From Streptosporangium amethystogenes (GTDB lineage Bacteria > Actinomycetota > Actinomycetes > Streptosporangiales > Streptosporangiaceae), in contig NZ_JOEQ01000023.1 of NCBI RefSeq assembly GCF_000721075.1, positions 108,857-172,856 of the forward strand: DNA of 64,000 bases, in the 5' to 3' direction. This document shows positions 26,943 through 35,066 of the stretch, in pieces. Made by a program: the position numbers and the translations under genes. The first letter of the stretch is position 1. Every line of letters starts with the position of its first letter. A model generated the notes under the pieces. The model did not search any database. It saw only the letters and a list, made by a program, of their open reading frames with translations, and was not told the DNA's origin.

Positions 26943-27896
26943 TCACTCGATCACGGGGGTGCCGTGGGTGTGGAACGAGTCGATGGTCTTCAGCCCCCAT
27001 GCCTGGCCCTTGGCCCGCTCGGCCTGGGTCCAGGTGATGACCTCCCAGTCCGGGGCCAGGATCAGCCGGGCACCGGCGTTGCACAGCTCGATGCGGTTGC
27101 CTCCGGGCTCCCAGACGTAGAGGAAGAACGTCTGCTGGATGGCGTGCTTGTGCGGGCCGGTCTCGATGTGGATGCCGGCCTCCAGGAAGACGTCGGCTGC
27201 CCGCAGGATGTCCTCCCGGGTGTCGGTCGCGAACGCCACATGGTGCAGGCGCCCTCGCGCACCGCGCCAGTCGGAGGTGTAGACGAGGTCGTAGGACTTG
27301 TTGCAGACCGAGTACCAGATGGCGGCGATCTCACCGTCGTCGGTGACGATCTGCTCGGTGGGCCGGGCCCCGAGCACGCCGGACATGAAACCGGAGGCGG
27401 CCGGCACATCGGCGGCCAGGTAGTTCACATGGTCCAGGCGCCGGACGTTCGCCCCTCTTCCGGGAAACGCCGAGGCCTGGTTCTTCAACGACGGCCGGTG
27501 CTCCGGGGTCGCGACATACCGCTCCGTCTCGTAGTACAGCCCCATCTGGTGGCCGTCCGGGTCGGTGAAGAGGTAGACGGGCCCGAGCCCGAACTCCGAC
27601 TCGCTCCACCCGGCGCCGAAGCCGGCCCTCTCGACGGCCTCGACCCGGCGCCGCAGGGCCTGCGAGCTCGCCGCCCGCAGGAACGTACGGCCGACGCCGG
27701 CCCGGTCGGCGCCGGTGACCTTCACCGTGTACCGCTCGTAGTCGTCCCAGGAGTGCAGGTAGATCGAGTCACCCTCCCGGTGGACCTCCTTCATCGCCAT
27801 CAGGTCGACGAAGAAGTCACGGGTCTCCTCCGGCACCGAGGTGAAAAGCTCGACGGATCCCACATGGGCGATGTCGCGGAACGCTTCTGACTGCAT
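26943..27896 (-). CDS. Catechol 2,3-dioxygenase-like extradiol dioxygenase (VOC, XylE type)
   Basis: A 317-residue two-domain vicinal-oxygen-chelate dioxygenase that would open a catechol-type ring next to the two hydroxyls using Fe(II) and O2. Metal ligands are visible by analogy to XylE: His156 (LDHVNYLA), the His pair at 218/219 (GRLHHVAFATD) and Glu270 (GNRIEL). The conserved His near 249-251 and Tyr260 (LYVWEPGGNR) are also present. The C-terminal half tracks XylE closely. GGAGATCCG precedes the ATG. It is the last gene of an operon whose other products handle 4-oxalomesaconate, so the natural substrate may be a carboxylated trihydroxy- or dihydroxybenzene rather than catechol. Confidence 0.9.
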   Translation of the reverse strand: MQSEAFRDIAHVGSVELFTSVPEETRDFFVDLMAMKEVHREGDSIYLHSWDDYERYTVKVTGADRAGVGRTFLRAASSQALRRRVEAVERAGFGAGWSESEFGLGPVYLFTDPDGHQMGLYYETERYVATPEHRPSLKNQASAFPGRGANVRRLDHVNYLAADVPAASGFMSGVLGARPTEQIVTDDGEIAAIWYSVCNKSYDLVYTSDWRGARGRLHHVAFATDTREDILRAADVFLEAGIHIETGPHKHAIQQTFFLYVWEPGGNRIELCNAGARLILAPDWEVITWTQAERAKGQAWGLKTIDSFHTHGTPVIE

Positions 27897-27964
27897 CGGA
27901 TCTCCTCAGGGTAGGTGGGCCCGCGGCGGCCTCGTGCCGGAAATCACGGCCGCGGGGCCGGTGG

Positions 27965-29056
27965 TCAGGGCCGGCGCGGCCAGGTGAGCCCGTCGAAGAG
28001 TTTGCGCGCGGTGCGCAGCACTCCCGACCGGTGCACGCGCAGCCGCGCTCCGCTACCCGACACCTCGATCGAGGTGTCGAAGAAGCCGGTCGGATGCTCG
28101 ATCCGCAGGATGTCTCCCGGTGGCCCGCTCACCGCGATCTCGGCGGCGACCGAGCCCTCAAGGAGTACGGCGGTGGCGACCGAGACCGCTCCCAGCACTC
28201 CGATGGAGGTGTGGACCCGGTGCGGGATGAACGTCCGGGTCGAGATGACGCCTCCGTCGCGGGGGGCGGCCACCAGCGACATCTTGGGCACCGTGGTCGC
28301 GCGCACGTCGCCCAGTCCCATGAGCGGGCCCGCCTGGAGGCGAATCTCCTCGACCTTCGCCCTCAGCGCCGCGTCGCCCTCCAGTTCGGACGGCGACTCG
28401 TATCCCGTCACCCCGAGCGCCTCGGCGGCCATCAGCACGACGGGCATGCCGTTGTCGACGCAGGTCACCTCCACGCCGGCGATCCGGTCCCGCACCGACC
28501 CGGTGGGCAGCAGGCTGCCGCACACGGAGCCTTCCGTGCCCTCGAAATCGAGGGTCACCGGTGCCGAGCCGAAGGGTACGCCCGAGATGAGTGTGCTGCC
28601 CGCGTACCTCACCCGGCCGCCGCGGGTGTCCACGGTGGCGGTGGCCATGCCGCCGCCGTTGACGATCCGGACGCGCACCCGGGTGGTGTCGCCGTCCACC
28701 GGAATCAGTCCGCGCTCGATGGCGAACGGTGCGACGCCGGCCAGTAGGTTGCCGCACGTCTGCTGTGCCGAGACCCGGGCCTCGGTGACCTGCACCTGCA
28801 GGAACAGGTAGTCGACGTCGGCCCGCGGATCGGCCGAGCGCGACACCACCGCGACCTTGCTCGTCAGCGGGTGACCGCCGCCGATCCCGTCGACCTGCCT
28901 GGTGTCGGGCGAGCCCATCAGCCGGAGCAGCAGGTCATCGCGGCGGGCCTGGCCGGCGGGCAGGTCCTCCGCGAGGAAGTAGGCCCCCTTCGAGGTTCCG
29001 CCGCGCATCAGCATGCACCGGATCCCCGCGTCCTCGATCTCCTCCACGGTGTTCAC
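27965..29056 (-). CDS. PrpF/GalD family isomerase, probable 4-oxalomesaconate tautomerase
   Basis: A 363-residue protein of the PrpF fold (two diaminopimelate-epimerase-like domains). Key segments are CMLMRGGTSKGAYF at the N-terminus, DGIGGGHPLTSKVAVV, QQTCGNLLAGVAPFAIE with the catalytic-type Cys and Asn, and the C-terminal GAVSVATA and HPTGFFD. GalD of Pseudomonas putida, which converts the keto and enol forms of 4-oxalomesaconate, belongs here. The GTG start overlaps the upstream stop by four bases. Neighbouring GalB- and GalC-like genes support this over the methylaconitate isomerase role. Confidence 0.85.
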   Translation of the reverse strand: MNTVEEIEDAGIRCMLMRGGTSKGAYFLAEDLPAGQARRDDLLLRLMGSPDTRQVDGIGGGHPLTSKVAVVSRSADPRADVDYLFLQVQVTEARVSAQQTCGNLLAGVAPFAIERGLIPVDGDTTRVRVRIVNGGGMATATVDTRGGRVRYAGSTLISGVPFGSAPVTLDFEGTEGSVCGSLLPTGSVRDRIAGVEVTCVDNGMPVVLMAAEALGVTGYESPSELEGDAALRAKVEEIRLQAGPLMGLGDVRATTVPKMSLVAAPRDGGVISTRTFIPHRVHTSIGVLGAVSVATAVLLEGSVAAEIAVSGPPGDILRIEHPTGFFDTSIEVSGSGARLRVHRSGVLRTARKLFDGLTWPRRP

Positions 29057-29847
29057 GGCGCCGTCTCGAACCGTGGAACCCCCTGGCCGGGCACCGACTT
29101 CAGGACCTCGGCGGTGGCCAGGGCCATCGCCGCGGGCTCCCCCGCCGCCCTGGCCATCGAGGCTGCCGCCTCCATCTCGGCCACCCGGCGTACGCTGTGC
29201 GCCACGGTGCCGTCGAGAAGCCTGTGGACCACGTCACCGTCGAGCTCGGTCAGGGTGTCGACCAGATGGTCGTAGCACCACTGCCCCAGCCCCTGTGACT
29301 CCGCCACCCGCAGCGACTCGACCATCAGGGCGGTCAGGCCCTTGACCACGATGCTGCGCAGCAGCTTGCGCGCCGCCGCCTCGCCGACCTCCCCACCGAG
29401 CGGGGTGACGTCCATCCCGCAGGCGCAGAGCAGCTCGGCGGCCCGCCCGGCACCGGGGCCCGTGGCCAGGACGGGGGTCCTCACCAGCAGCCGGAGCACC
29501 GGCGCCATCAAGACCCCCTCGGCGAAGGTCAGCCCGTGCGCGGTCGCGGTGGCCGCGAGGTCGCGTTTGAGATCCGGACTCGCCGTCGACAGGTCGAGGT
29601 AGATCGCGGTGTCCGTGGTCCTGCCGAGAACGGACTCCAGCGCGCCGGGCGCGTCGACGGCCGCCGTGAGCGCGATGACCACGTCCGCGCCGGCCACGGC
29701 CTCGGCGGCGGAGGCCGAGGCGGTGAACTCGGCCGGGCGGCCCGTCCAGGCGGGGTCGAAGCCGGTGACGTGCGCCTGGTCGCTGAGACCCGAGGCGATG
29801 GCGTAGCCGGCCTCACCGAGTCCGAGAAAGGCGACCCGCGGTCTCAC
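29053..29847 (-). CDS. NAD(P)-dependent dehydrogenase with DUF1932 C-terminal domain
   Basis: A 264-residue beta-hydroxyacid-dehydrogenase-like protein. The N-terminal Rossmann motif is VAFLGLGEAGYAIASGL (GxGxxG), followed by ADVVIALTAAVDA and a helical C-terminal domain of the DUF1932 type (RKLLRSIVVKGLTALMVESLRVAE, where K and N/S positions match catalytic lysines of the family). The GTG at 29847 overlaps the aldolase stop by four bases. It probably oxidises a hydroxyl or hemiacetal intermediate of the pathway, for example a ring-cleavage semialdehyde. Its exact step is unknown and it has no counterpart in the classic gal cluster. Confidence 0.8.
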   Translation of the reverse strand: MRPRVAFLGLGEAGYAIASGLSDQAHVTGFDPAWTGRPAEFTASASAAEAVAGADVVIALTAAVDAPGALESVLGRTTDTAIYLDLSTASPDLKRDLAATATAHGLTFAEGVLMAPVLRLLVRTPVLATGPGAGRAAELLCACGMDVTPLGGEVGEAAARKLLRSIVVKGLTALMVESLRVAESQGLGQWCYDHLVDTLTELDGDVVHRLLDGTVAHSVRRVAEMEAAASMARAAGEPAAMALATAEVLKSVPGQGVPRFETAP

Positions 29848-30545
29848 AGGGCACCCTCGGGGTGTTCGTCGACGTACTCGACGCCCAGCCGGGTCAGCAG
29901 CTCGCGCAGGCCGTACATGTCGACGCCGAGCACGCCGGACCGCAGGGCCGCGCGCTTGTCCCGTTCGGCCGCGATCCGGGCCCGTGACCTGGCCAGTACC
30001 TCCGCCGCCGACCGGGCGGGCACGCACATGACCCCGTCATCGTCGGCGACCACGACGTCGCCGGGCCGCACCACCTGACCACCGCAGACGACGGGCACGT
30101 TGACGGAACCGGGGGTGGCCTTGACGGTGCCCCGCGCCGAGACGGCGCGTGCCCAGACGGGGAACCCCATCTCTCGCAGGGCGGCGATGTCGCGCACACC
30201 GGCGTCCGTCACGAGCCCCACCACGCCGCGGGAGAGCAGGGACGCGGCGAGCAGGTCGCCGAACATGCCGTCGGTGGACGGGGACGTCGTCGTCACCACC
30301 AGGACATCGCCCTCCTGGCACATCTCCACGGCCGCGTGAATCATCAGGTTGTCGCCCGGATGGCTCGACACCGTCACCGCGGGGCCCGCGATCACCGCGC
30401 CGTCCTGGCGGGGGCTGACATCCGAAGAGACCAGCCCGGTACGCCCCGCCGCCTCGTGCGCCGTGGCCACCCCGGCTTCGCGCAACCCCTTGACGACGTC
30501 CGGGTCGGGACGCGTCACATTCCGTACGACATAGTGCCCTGCCAC
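29844..30545 (-). CDS. RraA-like aldolase, probable 4-carboxy-4-hydroxy-2-oxoadipate aldolase
   Basis: A 233-residue RraA-fold protein, the size of class II pyruvate aldolases such as GalC/LigK (regulatory RraA proteins are near 160 residues). It shows the motif GDNLMIHAAVEMCQEGDVLVV, FGDLLAASLLSRGVVGLVTDAGVRD with the D-x-G-x-R-D metal and pyruvate site, and VVADDDGVMCVPA. It should cleave 4-carboxy-4-hydroxy-2-oxoadipate to pyruvate and oxaloacetate. The GTG start at 30545 follows AGGAGG. It lies ten bases after the hydratase gene. Confidence 0.87.
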   Translation of the reverse strand: MAGHYVVRNVTRPDPDVVKGLREAGVATAHEAAGRTGLVSSDVSPRQDGAVIAGPAVTVSSHPGDNLMIHAAVEMCQEGDVLVVTTTSPSTDGMFGDLLAASLLSRGVVGLVTDAGVRDIAALREMGFPVWARAVSARGTVKATPGSVNVPVVCGGQVVRPGDVVVADDDGVMCVPARSAAEVLARSRARIAAERDKRAALRSGVLGVDMYGLRELLTRLGVEYVDEHPEGAL

Positions 30546-30555
30546 GCGAGTCCTC

Positions 30556-31287
30556 CTAGTCCAGCTCTGTGGTGACCTGCGGGTAGACCCGCTGGTAGGC
30601 CTCGGCGAACGTCTCCACGGGCAGTCCCAGGTTCGGGCCGCTGTTGCGCTTGGCCTGCACCCCGCGCCGGCGTGCCAGATCGCTGTAGTACTCCACCAGG
30701 TGGCCCTGCGCGCCGAGGCTCCGCATCGCCGCGAGCTTCTGGTCCCACACCGGCGTGATGTCCAGCAGGACGTCGGGCCGGAAGTCGCACACCTCGGGCT
30801 GGTGCGGCTCGAAACAGAACACCGGAGGAGCCCCGATCACCTCGCCGTCACCCGGCACACCGGGCGCCTGAGCGAGGATTCGCGTCTTGCGGGCGATCTC
30901 TCCCGCGACCGGGTGATCGATGTTGTACGGGTCGTTCGGCGCGTGTGTCAACACGACGGTCGGCTGCAGACCCCGGTACAGGTCGATCAACGAACGGGTC
31001 AGCTCCGGCGTCTCGATCAACGGGTAGTCACCGGCGTCGAAGAAGCGCACTTCGGCGCCCAGCGCGGCGGCGGCCTTCTCACCCTCCTCGCGCCGGACCG
31101 CCTTGACCTCCTCCAGCCCATGTCCCTGGCGCCACAGGCCGGCGGACTCACCGCGCTCGCCGAAGCTGAGACAGGCGATCACCGCGCGCTGCCCGCTCCG
31201 AGTGGCCAGGGCTATGGCCCCACCCGCACGCCAGACGAAATCACCTGGATGAGCGGTGATGACCAGCAGAGGGCCCTTGGTCGGCAT
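30556..31287 (-). CDS. PIG-L family protein, probable 4-oxalomesaconate hydratase (GalB-like)
   Basis: A 243-residue LmbE/PIG-L fold protein. It carries AHPGDFVWRAGGAIA, CLSFGERGESAGLWRQG and FFDAGDYPL, segments I recognise from GalB, the zinc-dependent 4-oxalomesaconate hydratase of Pseudomonas putida, rather than from sugar deacetylases. HPGD replaces the usual HPDD; IDHP near residue 122 gives another metal ligand. The ATG at 31287 follows AGGAGG by six bases. It is the first gene of a five-gene operon. Its promoter faces the flavin monooxygenase gene across a region with two GTCAAC motifs. Confidence 0.85.
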   Translation of the reverse strand: MPTKGPLLVITAHPGDFVWRAGGAIALATRSGQRAVIACLSFGERGESAGLWRQGHGLEEVKAVRREEGEKAAAALGAEVRFFDAGDYPLIETPELTRSLIDLYRGLQPTVVLTHAPNDPYNIDHPVAGEIARKTRILAQAPGVPGDGEVIGAPPVFCFEPHQPEVCDFRPDVLLDITPVWDQKLAAMRSLGAQGHLVEYYSDLARRRGVQAKRNSGPNLGLPVETFAEAYQRVYPQVTTELD

Positions 31288-31336
31288 ACCCGTCCTCCTC
31301 ATACCCGAGACGGCGACCCGGCCCGGCTGTCCGCTT

Positions 31337-31348
31337 GATCGTCAACAC
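31337..31348. promoter_or_regulatory. Putative GntR site near ring-cleavage operon (weaker copy)
   Basis: GATCGTCAACAC, 50 bases upstream of the operon's first ATG, shares the GTCAAC core with the sites at 26036, 26871 and 31393. Confidence 0.4.
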
Positions 31349-31392
31349 TCCACCGGAATGGCGCCCGAGCCGCCAACGTAATTAGTTACGAG

Positions 31393-31404
31393 ATTGTCAA
31401 CAAT
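31393..31404. promoter_or_regulatory. Putative GntR operator, best copy
   Basis: ATTGTCAACAAT, a dyad ATTGT-CA-ACAAT, lies in an AT-rich stretch between the ring-cleavage operon and the divergent monooxygenase. Its form suits FCD-type GntR operators. Position supports control of one or both promoters. Confidence 0.55.
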
Positions 31405-31553
31405 ATCCCTAACCATCCTTCCAGACAACCGGGCGGGTGGATCCCGGTGCCCGCCCGGCGGGCGGCGCTGAAATAACCGCGGCACCGGTGCCGTTGAACA
31501 GCACTCGAAGGAGGGCACGCTCCTCCCTCCCCGCGACGAAAGGCTTGCTTCCC

Positions 31554-32543
31554 ATGGCTCCTCCACTCTCCATCCTTGATCTGGCGCACATCGGCGAGGG
31601 AGAGACGGCCGCCGACAGCCTGCGGGCCAGCGTGACCCTGGCCCAGCGCGCGGAGGAGTGGGGCTACCGGCGGATCTGGTACGCGGAGCACCACAACATG
31701 CCCACCATCGCGTCCTCGGCGACCAGCGTCCTCATCGCCCACGTGGCCGCGCACACCCGGACGATCCGCCTCGGAGCCGGCGGCGTCATGCTCCCCAACC
31801 ACTCCCCACTGACCATCGCCGAGCAGTACGGAACCCTCGAAACGCTGCACCCGGGACGTATCGACCTGGGTCTCGGCCGGGCGCCGGGCAGTGACCAGCA
31901 GACCGCACGGGCCCTGCGCCGCACCCCGATGGCCGCGGACGACTTCCCGCAGGACGTCCTGGAACTGCAGGGATACCTGACCGGCGAGTCCCGGATCCCG
32001 GGCGTCGACGCGACGCCGGGCAAGGGCACCGACGTGCCGCTGTACATCCTCGGCTCCTCCCTGTTCGGAGCCAGGCTCGCCGCCGCACTCGGGCTGCCGT
32101 ACGCCTTCGCCTCCCACTTCGCGCCGAACGCGCTCCAGGACGCCGTCTCGCTCTACCGGCGCGAGTTCAAGCCGTCCCGGCAGCTGGATCGCCCGTACGT
32201 CATCGCCGGCGTCAACGTCCTGGCGGCCGACACCACGGCCGAGGCGCAGGAGCACTTCCTGGCCATGAAGCGCAGCCGGGTCAGCCTGCTGCTCGGCCGG
32301 GGCCGGAAGTTCACGCCGGAGGAGGCGGACGGCATCCTCGCCTCCCCCGCGGGGCAGCAGATCCTCCAGATGGCCACCTACTCCGCCATCGGGACCCCGG
32401 CCGAGGTGACGGACTATCTCCACCGCTTCGCCGAGAACTTCCAGGCCGACGAGCTGATCACCGTTTCCGCCTCCCCCGACCGGAAGGCCTGGTTGCGCTC
32501 CTTCGAACTCCTCGCGGAAGCCCGCGGCCTCCTCGCCACCTGA
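31554..32543 (+). CDS. LLM class flavin-dependent oxidoreductase
   Basis: A 329-residue luciferase-like monooxygenase fold protein. It has the N-terminal [41 protein letters not shown] (substrate and flavin pocket) and [44 protein letters not shown]. These are typical of the group often annotated as MsnO8-like reductases. The ATG at 31554 (MAPPLS) is preferred; AAAGG lies ten bases upstream. It is divergent from the aromatic operon and may share its regulation. Role in that pathway is only suggested by position. Confidence 0.87.
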   Translation: MAPPLSILDLAHIGEGETAADSLRASVTLAQRAEEWGYRRIWYAEHHNMPTIASSATSVLIAHVAAHTRTIRLGAGGVMLPNHSPLTIAEQYGTLETLHPGRIDLGLGRAPGSDQQTARALRRTPMAADDFPQDVLELQGYLTGESRIPGVDATPGKGTDVPLYILGSSLFGARLAAALGLPYAFASHFAPNALQDAVSLYRREFKPSRQLDRPYVIAGVNVLAADTTAEAQEHFLAMKRSRVSLLLGRGRKFTPEEADGILASPAGQQILQMATYSAIGTPAEVTDYLHRFAENFQADELITVSASPDRKAWLRSFELLAEARGLLAT

Positions 32544-32584
32544 CATCCGGCACGTTCGACGGCGGCGTGGACCGCTCCCCGTCG

Positions 32585-32618
32585 AGCCCGGCGGCAGCGC
32601 GGTGTCAACCGCCGGGCT
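32585..32618. terminator. Bidirectional terminator hairpin
   Basis: AGCCCGGCGG pairs perfectly with CCGCCGGGCT across a 14-base loop, between the convergent monooxygenase and ppgK genes. Confidence 0.6.
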
Positions 32619-32636
32619 ACCGAAACCCGGCTCGCG

Positions 32637-33389
32637 CTAGGCGGGCTGGTTCTGCTGCTTTCGCAGGGCCGCCATGGCCGCGCCCACGATGCCCGCCTCG
32701 TTCTGCAGGGCCGCGGGGACGATCGGGGTGCGTATCCTGATCCGGGGCAGGAACCTGTCGGCCTTCTTGCTGACCCCGCCGCCGATGACGAACAGCGAGG
32801 GAGAGAAAAGCACCTCAAGGTGTTCGAGATACTCGGTCACCCGGTCGGCCCACTCGTCCCAGCCGAGATCGTGTGCCTCCCGCGCGTGGTCGGAGGCACG
32901 CTTCTCCGCCTCCTTTCCCCTGATCTCCAGGTGGCCGAGCTCGGTGTTGGGCACCAGCCGGCCGTCCATGAGCAGGGCACTGCCGATCCCGGTGCCGAAG
33001 GTCAGCAGCATGACCACCCCCGGTCTGCCCCTGGCCGCCCCTGCCTCCACCTCGGCCAGGCCTGCCGCGTCGGCGTCGTTGAGCACCGTCGTCGGCAGGC
33101 CGGTCTCCGCGGAGAACAGCTCTCGCACGTTCGTGCCGATCCAGTCCTTGTCCACGTTGGCGGCCGATCCGGCGACCCCGTCGACCACGACTCCGGGAAA
33201 GGTCACGCCCACCGGCCCGTCCCAGTCGAAGTGCCGGACGATCCGCACCACCACCTCGGCCACCGCTCTGGGCTTGGCGGGCTTCGGTGTGGGAATGCGC
33301 AACCGCTCTCGCGTCAGCCGCCCCGTGGCGACGTCCACCGGCGCGCCCTTGATCCCCGACCCGCCGATGTCGATTCCCAGCGCTTCCAT
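32637..33389 (-). CDS. ppgK: Polyphosphate glucokinase (ROK family)
   Basis: A 250-residue kinase matching the length of actinobacterial PpgK. It phosphorylates glucose using polyphosphate or ATP. The phosphate motif is DIGGSGIKGAPVD, then VTFPGVV, the glucose-contacting NDADAAGLAE, the second phosphate loop LTFGTGIGSALL, NTELGHLE, and the C-terminal FVIGGGVSKKADRFLP. The ATG at 33389 follows GGAGGTG; the frame extends 23 codons upstream without a better site. It stands alone and is divergent from the secreted protein at 33519. Confidence 0.93.
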   Translation of the reverse strand: MEALGIDIGGSGIKGAPVDVATGRLTRERLRIPTPKPAKPRAVAEVVVRIVRHFDWDGPVGVTFPGVVVDGVAGSAANVDKDWIGTNVRELFSAETGLPTTVLNDADAAGLAEVEAGAARGRPGVVMLLTFGTGIGSALLMDGRLVPNTELGHLEIRGKEAEKRASDHAREAHDLGWDEWADRVTEYLEHLEVLFSPSLFVIGGGVSKKADRFLPRIRIRTPIVPAALQNEAGIVGAAMAALRKQQNQPA

Positions 33390-33518
33390 GTGCCCACCTC
33401 CTGCCGGTCCCCCTTCCCTCTGATAGGCGGCTGATACTCGTTTGCAGACGGCGGTCAACCCGGTTGAAAGCAGCCCATCTCACACTGTGGGCATCGCAGC
33501 CGGAAAGGAACCCCTCCC

Positions 33519-34028
33519 ATGACGATCACCCGTTCCCTGACGGGACTCGCCCTCTCCGCCATCCTCATATCGATCACTCCGGTGGCCGCCCAGGCCGCGA
33601 CCGGCCCGGCCACCGAGGACGCGGCGGCCGCGCAGAGCGCCACCCAGGGCACCATCCAGTGGGGTGTCCGGTACGCTCCCGGCCGGAAGGCCAAGACGCA
33701 CGGCTCACTGACGGTCTCCGGCGAGGACCACGCCGACATCCCGGCCGCCGCGACGAGCCGGATCTCCGGCAAGGTCTACGACCTGACCAAGGGGTCCTCC
33801 TGCGGCTGGGCGGTCTTCCGCCTCACCTACCGGACCGCGGACGGGAACCTGCCGTTCAAGCACCGCAGTGTCGTCGACTGCTCGTACGGCACTCCGAAGT
33901 CGTTCGCGTTCACCCAGCGCGACCTCTACGAGCTCGAACTGAAGGTCTGTTCGGAGGCCAAGGCCGCCAAGCCCTCGCTGAACTGCCTGTACGAGGGCAC
34001 CTGGAAGGTCCTCTACGTCGCGAAGTGA
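33519..34028 (+). CDS. Secreted hypothetical protein
   Basis: A 169-residue protein with a signal peptide (residues 1-27, cleavage after AQA) and no recognised domain. The mature part has four cysteines in two pairs (SSCGWAV, VDCSYG, VCSEA, LNCLYEG), suggesting disulfides, and beta-strand patterns such as VFRLTYRTADG. GGAAAGGA precedes the ATG. It ends facing the WIP-like gene. The function is unknown. Confidence 0.7.
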   Translation: MTITRSLTGLALSAILISITPVAAQAATGPATEDAAAAQSATQGTIQWGVRYAPGRKAKTHGSLTVSGEDHADIPAAATSRISGKVYDLTKGSSCGWAVFRLTYRTADGNLPFKHRSVVDCSYGTPKSFAFTQRDLYELELKVCSEAKAAKPSLNCLYEGTWKVLYVAK

Positions 34029-34040
34029 CCGGCGGCCGGA

Positions 34041-34082
34041 GCCGCCTCCCGGGAGAGAGCGTCAGCTCACCGGGGAGGCGGC
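34041..34082. terminator. Hairpin between convergent genes
   Basis: GCCGCCTCCC at 34041 pairs with GGGAGGCGGC at 34073-34082. The right arm overlaps the last codons of the leftward gene, so it can act for both transcripts. Confidence 0.5.
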
Positions 34083-35066
34083 CCGGCGCCTGCGGCGCAC
34101 CATGAATCCGAGTGCCGTCGCGGGCAGCACGACCAGTCCCGCGATCAGCCCCGCCATCGGCAGATAGTCCTGATCGGGCGTGACGGACGGGCCCGTGCCC
34201 GTCGCGGGGAAGGTGATGGTGGCGGTGACCGCCCGTTTCACCATGCCGCTCATCAGGGTCAGCTTCACCTTCCAGGGGCCGTTCGGCACCTGCGGGTCCA
34301 GGTTCACGATCACCGGAGCGGCGGCCCCCGGAAGCAGCGTGACTCCCAGATCGGCGGGAAAGGGCCCGGCCTGCAGGCCACTCGGCCCGTCCGACAGTGT
34401 GAGCGTCCCGCTCATGTCCAACGTCCGTTTGCCGGTGTTACGGACCAGTGTCGCCAGCTGCGGACTACCGTCCGGGCCGCGCATGGGTGTCAGCTTCTCG
34501 ATCTGGAAGTCCGAGGGCGGGTCGCCACCGGGCCCGATGTCGAGGTAGACACGGATTCCGACACGGTTGATGACGCGCACGGGGTTGGTGGCGTCGGGTT
34601 CGGCCACGCTCTCCGCCCAGACGACGCCGTACCGCTCGCCACGCGAGGCGGCGGGCGGCACTGTGATCTTTACTTGCGCGACCTCCTTGCCGCCCGGTGC
34701 CACGTCGATCGACGGGCGGTCGAGTGATATCCAGCTCGCCAGCTCGTTCCGGACCTGACCCGGCGGCGCGCTGAAGGTGTTCCGCACGATGTCGGCGCTG
34801 GCCGGATACAGGCGGATTCGCTGGGTCCTTTTGGAGGTGTTGGAAACCTCCAGCTTTCGCTGAATGGTGGTGCCCGGGTGGAGATGGTCGACGATGTAGG
34901 AGAGCGCGCGCGGGTCGTTGCGGTGGCTGACCGGCGCCTCAAGGAGGCGGATGCCGATCGTGCCCCGAGGGTCGGCGGTGACCGGGCTCGCGCCGGCCGC
35001 GCTGGAGAACAGCGCGGCCAGCAGCGTCGGTATGAACGCTCCAGCGAGCCGGTTAAGCCACCTGAT
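34062..35066 (-). CDS. WIP-like (DUF916) surface protein lacking a canonical start codon
   Basis: The frame encodes a DUF916/WxL-interacting-protein-like ectodomain (VSHRNDPRALSYIVDHLHPG; VSNTSKRTQRIRLYPASADI; VPPAASRGERYGVVWAE) and a C-terminal membrane anchor (LPMAGLIAGLVVLPATALGF) followed by RRRRR. The first ATG/GTG/TTG in frame is a GTG at 34787, inside the domain and after a good signal peptide (IRWLNRLAGAFIPTLLAALF then AAGA). The frame opens after a TGA at about 35072. The best initiation candidate is ATC at 35064-35066, which would overlap the upstream gene by 14 bases and could be reached by coupled re-initiation. The length would be 334 residues. The coordinates given assume that start. 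Confidence 0.7.
   Translation of the reverse strand: MRWLNRLAGAFIPTLLAALFSSAAGASPVTADPRGTIGIRLLEAPVSHRNDPRALSYIVDHLHPGTTIQRKLEVSNTSKRTQRIRLYPASADIVRNTFSAPPGQVRNELASWISLDRPSIDVAPGGKEVAQVKITVPPAASRGERYGVVWAESVAEPDATNPVRVINRVGIRVYLDIGPGGDPPSDFQIEKLTPMRGPDGSPQLATLVRNTGKRTLDMSGTLTLSDGPSGLQAGPFPADLGVTLLPGAAAPVIVNLDPQVPNGPWKVKLTLMSGMVKRAVTATITFPATGTGPSVTPDQDYLPMAGLIAGLVVLPATALGFMVRRRRRAASPVS

Noticed and set aside
29053..29847. Assignment of the DUF1932 protein as the LigC semialdehyde dehydrogenase
   Set aside because: LigC is of a different oxidoreductase family, and the lactonase needed after it is missing from the operon, so only a general dehydrogenase call is made.
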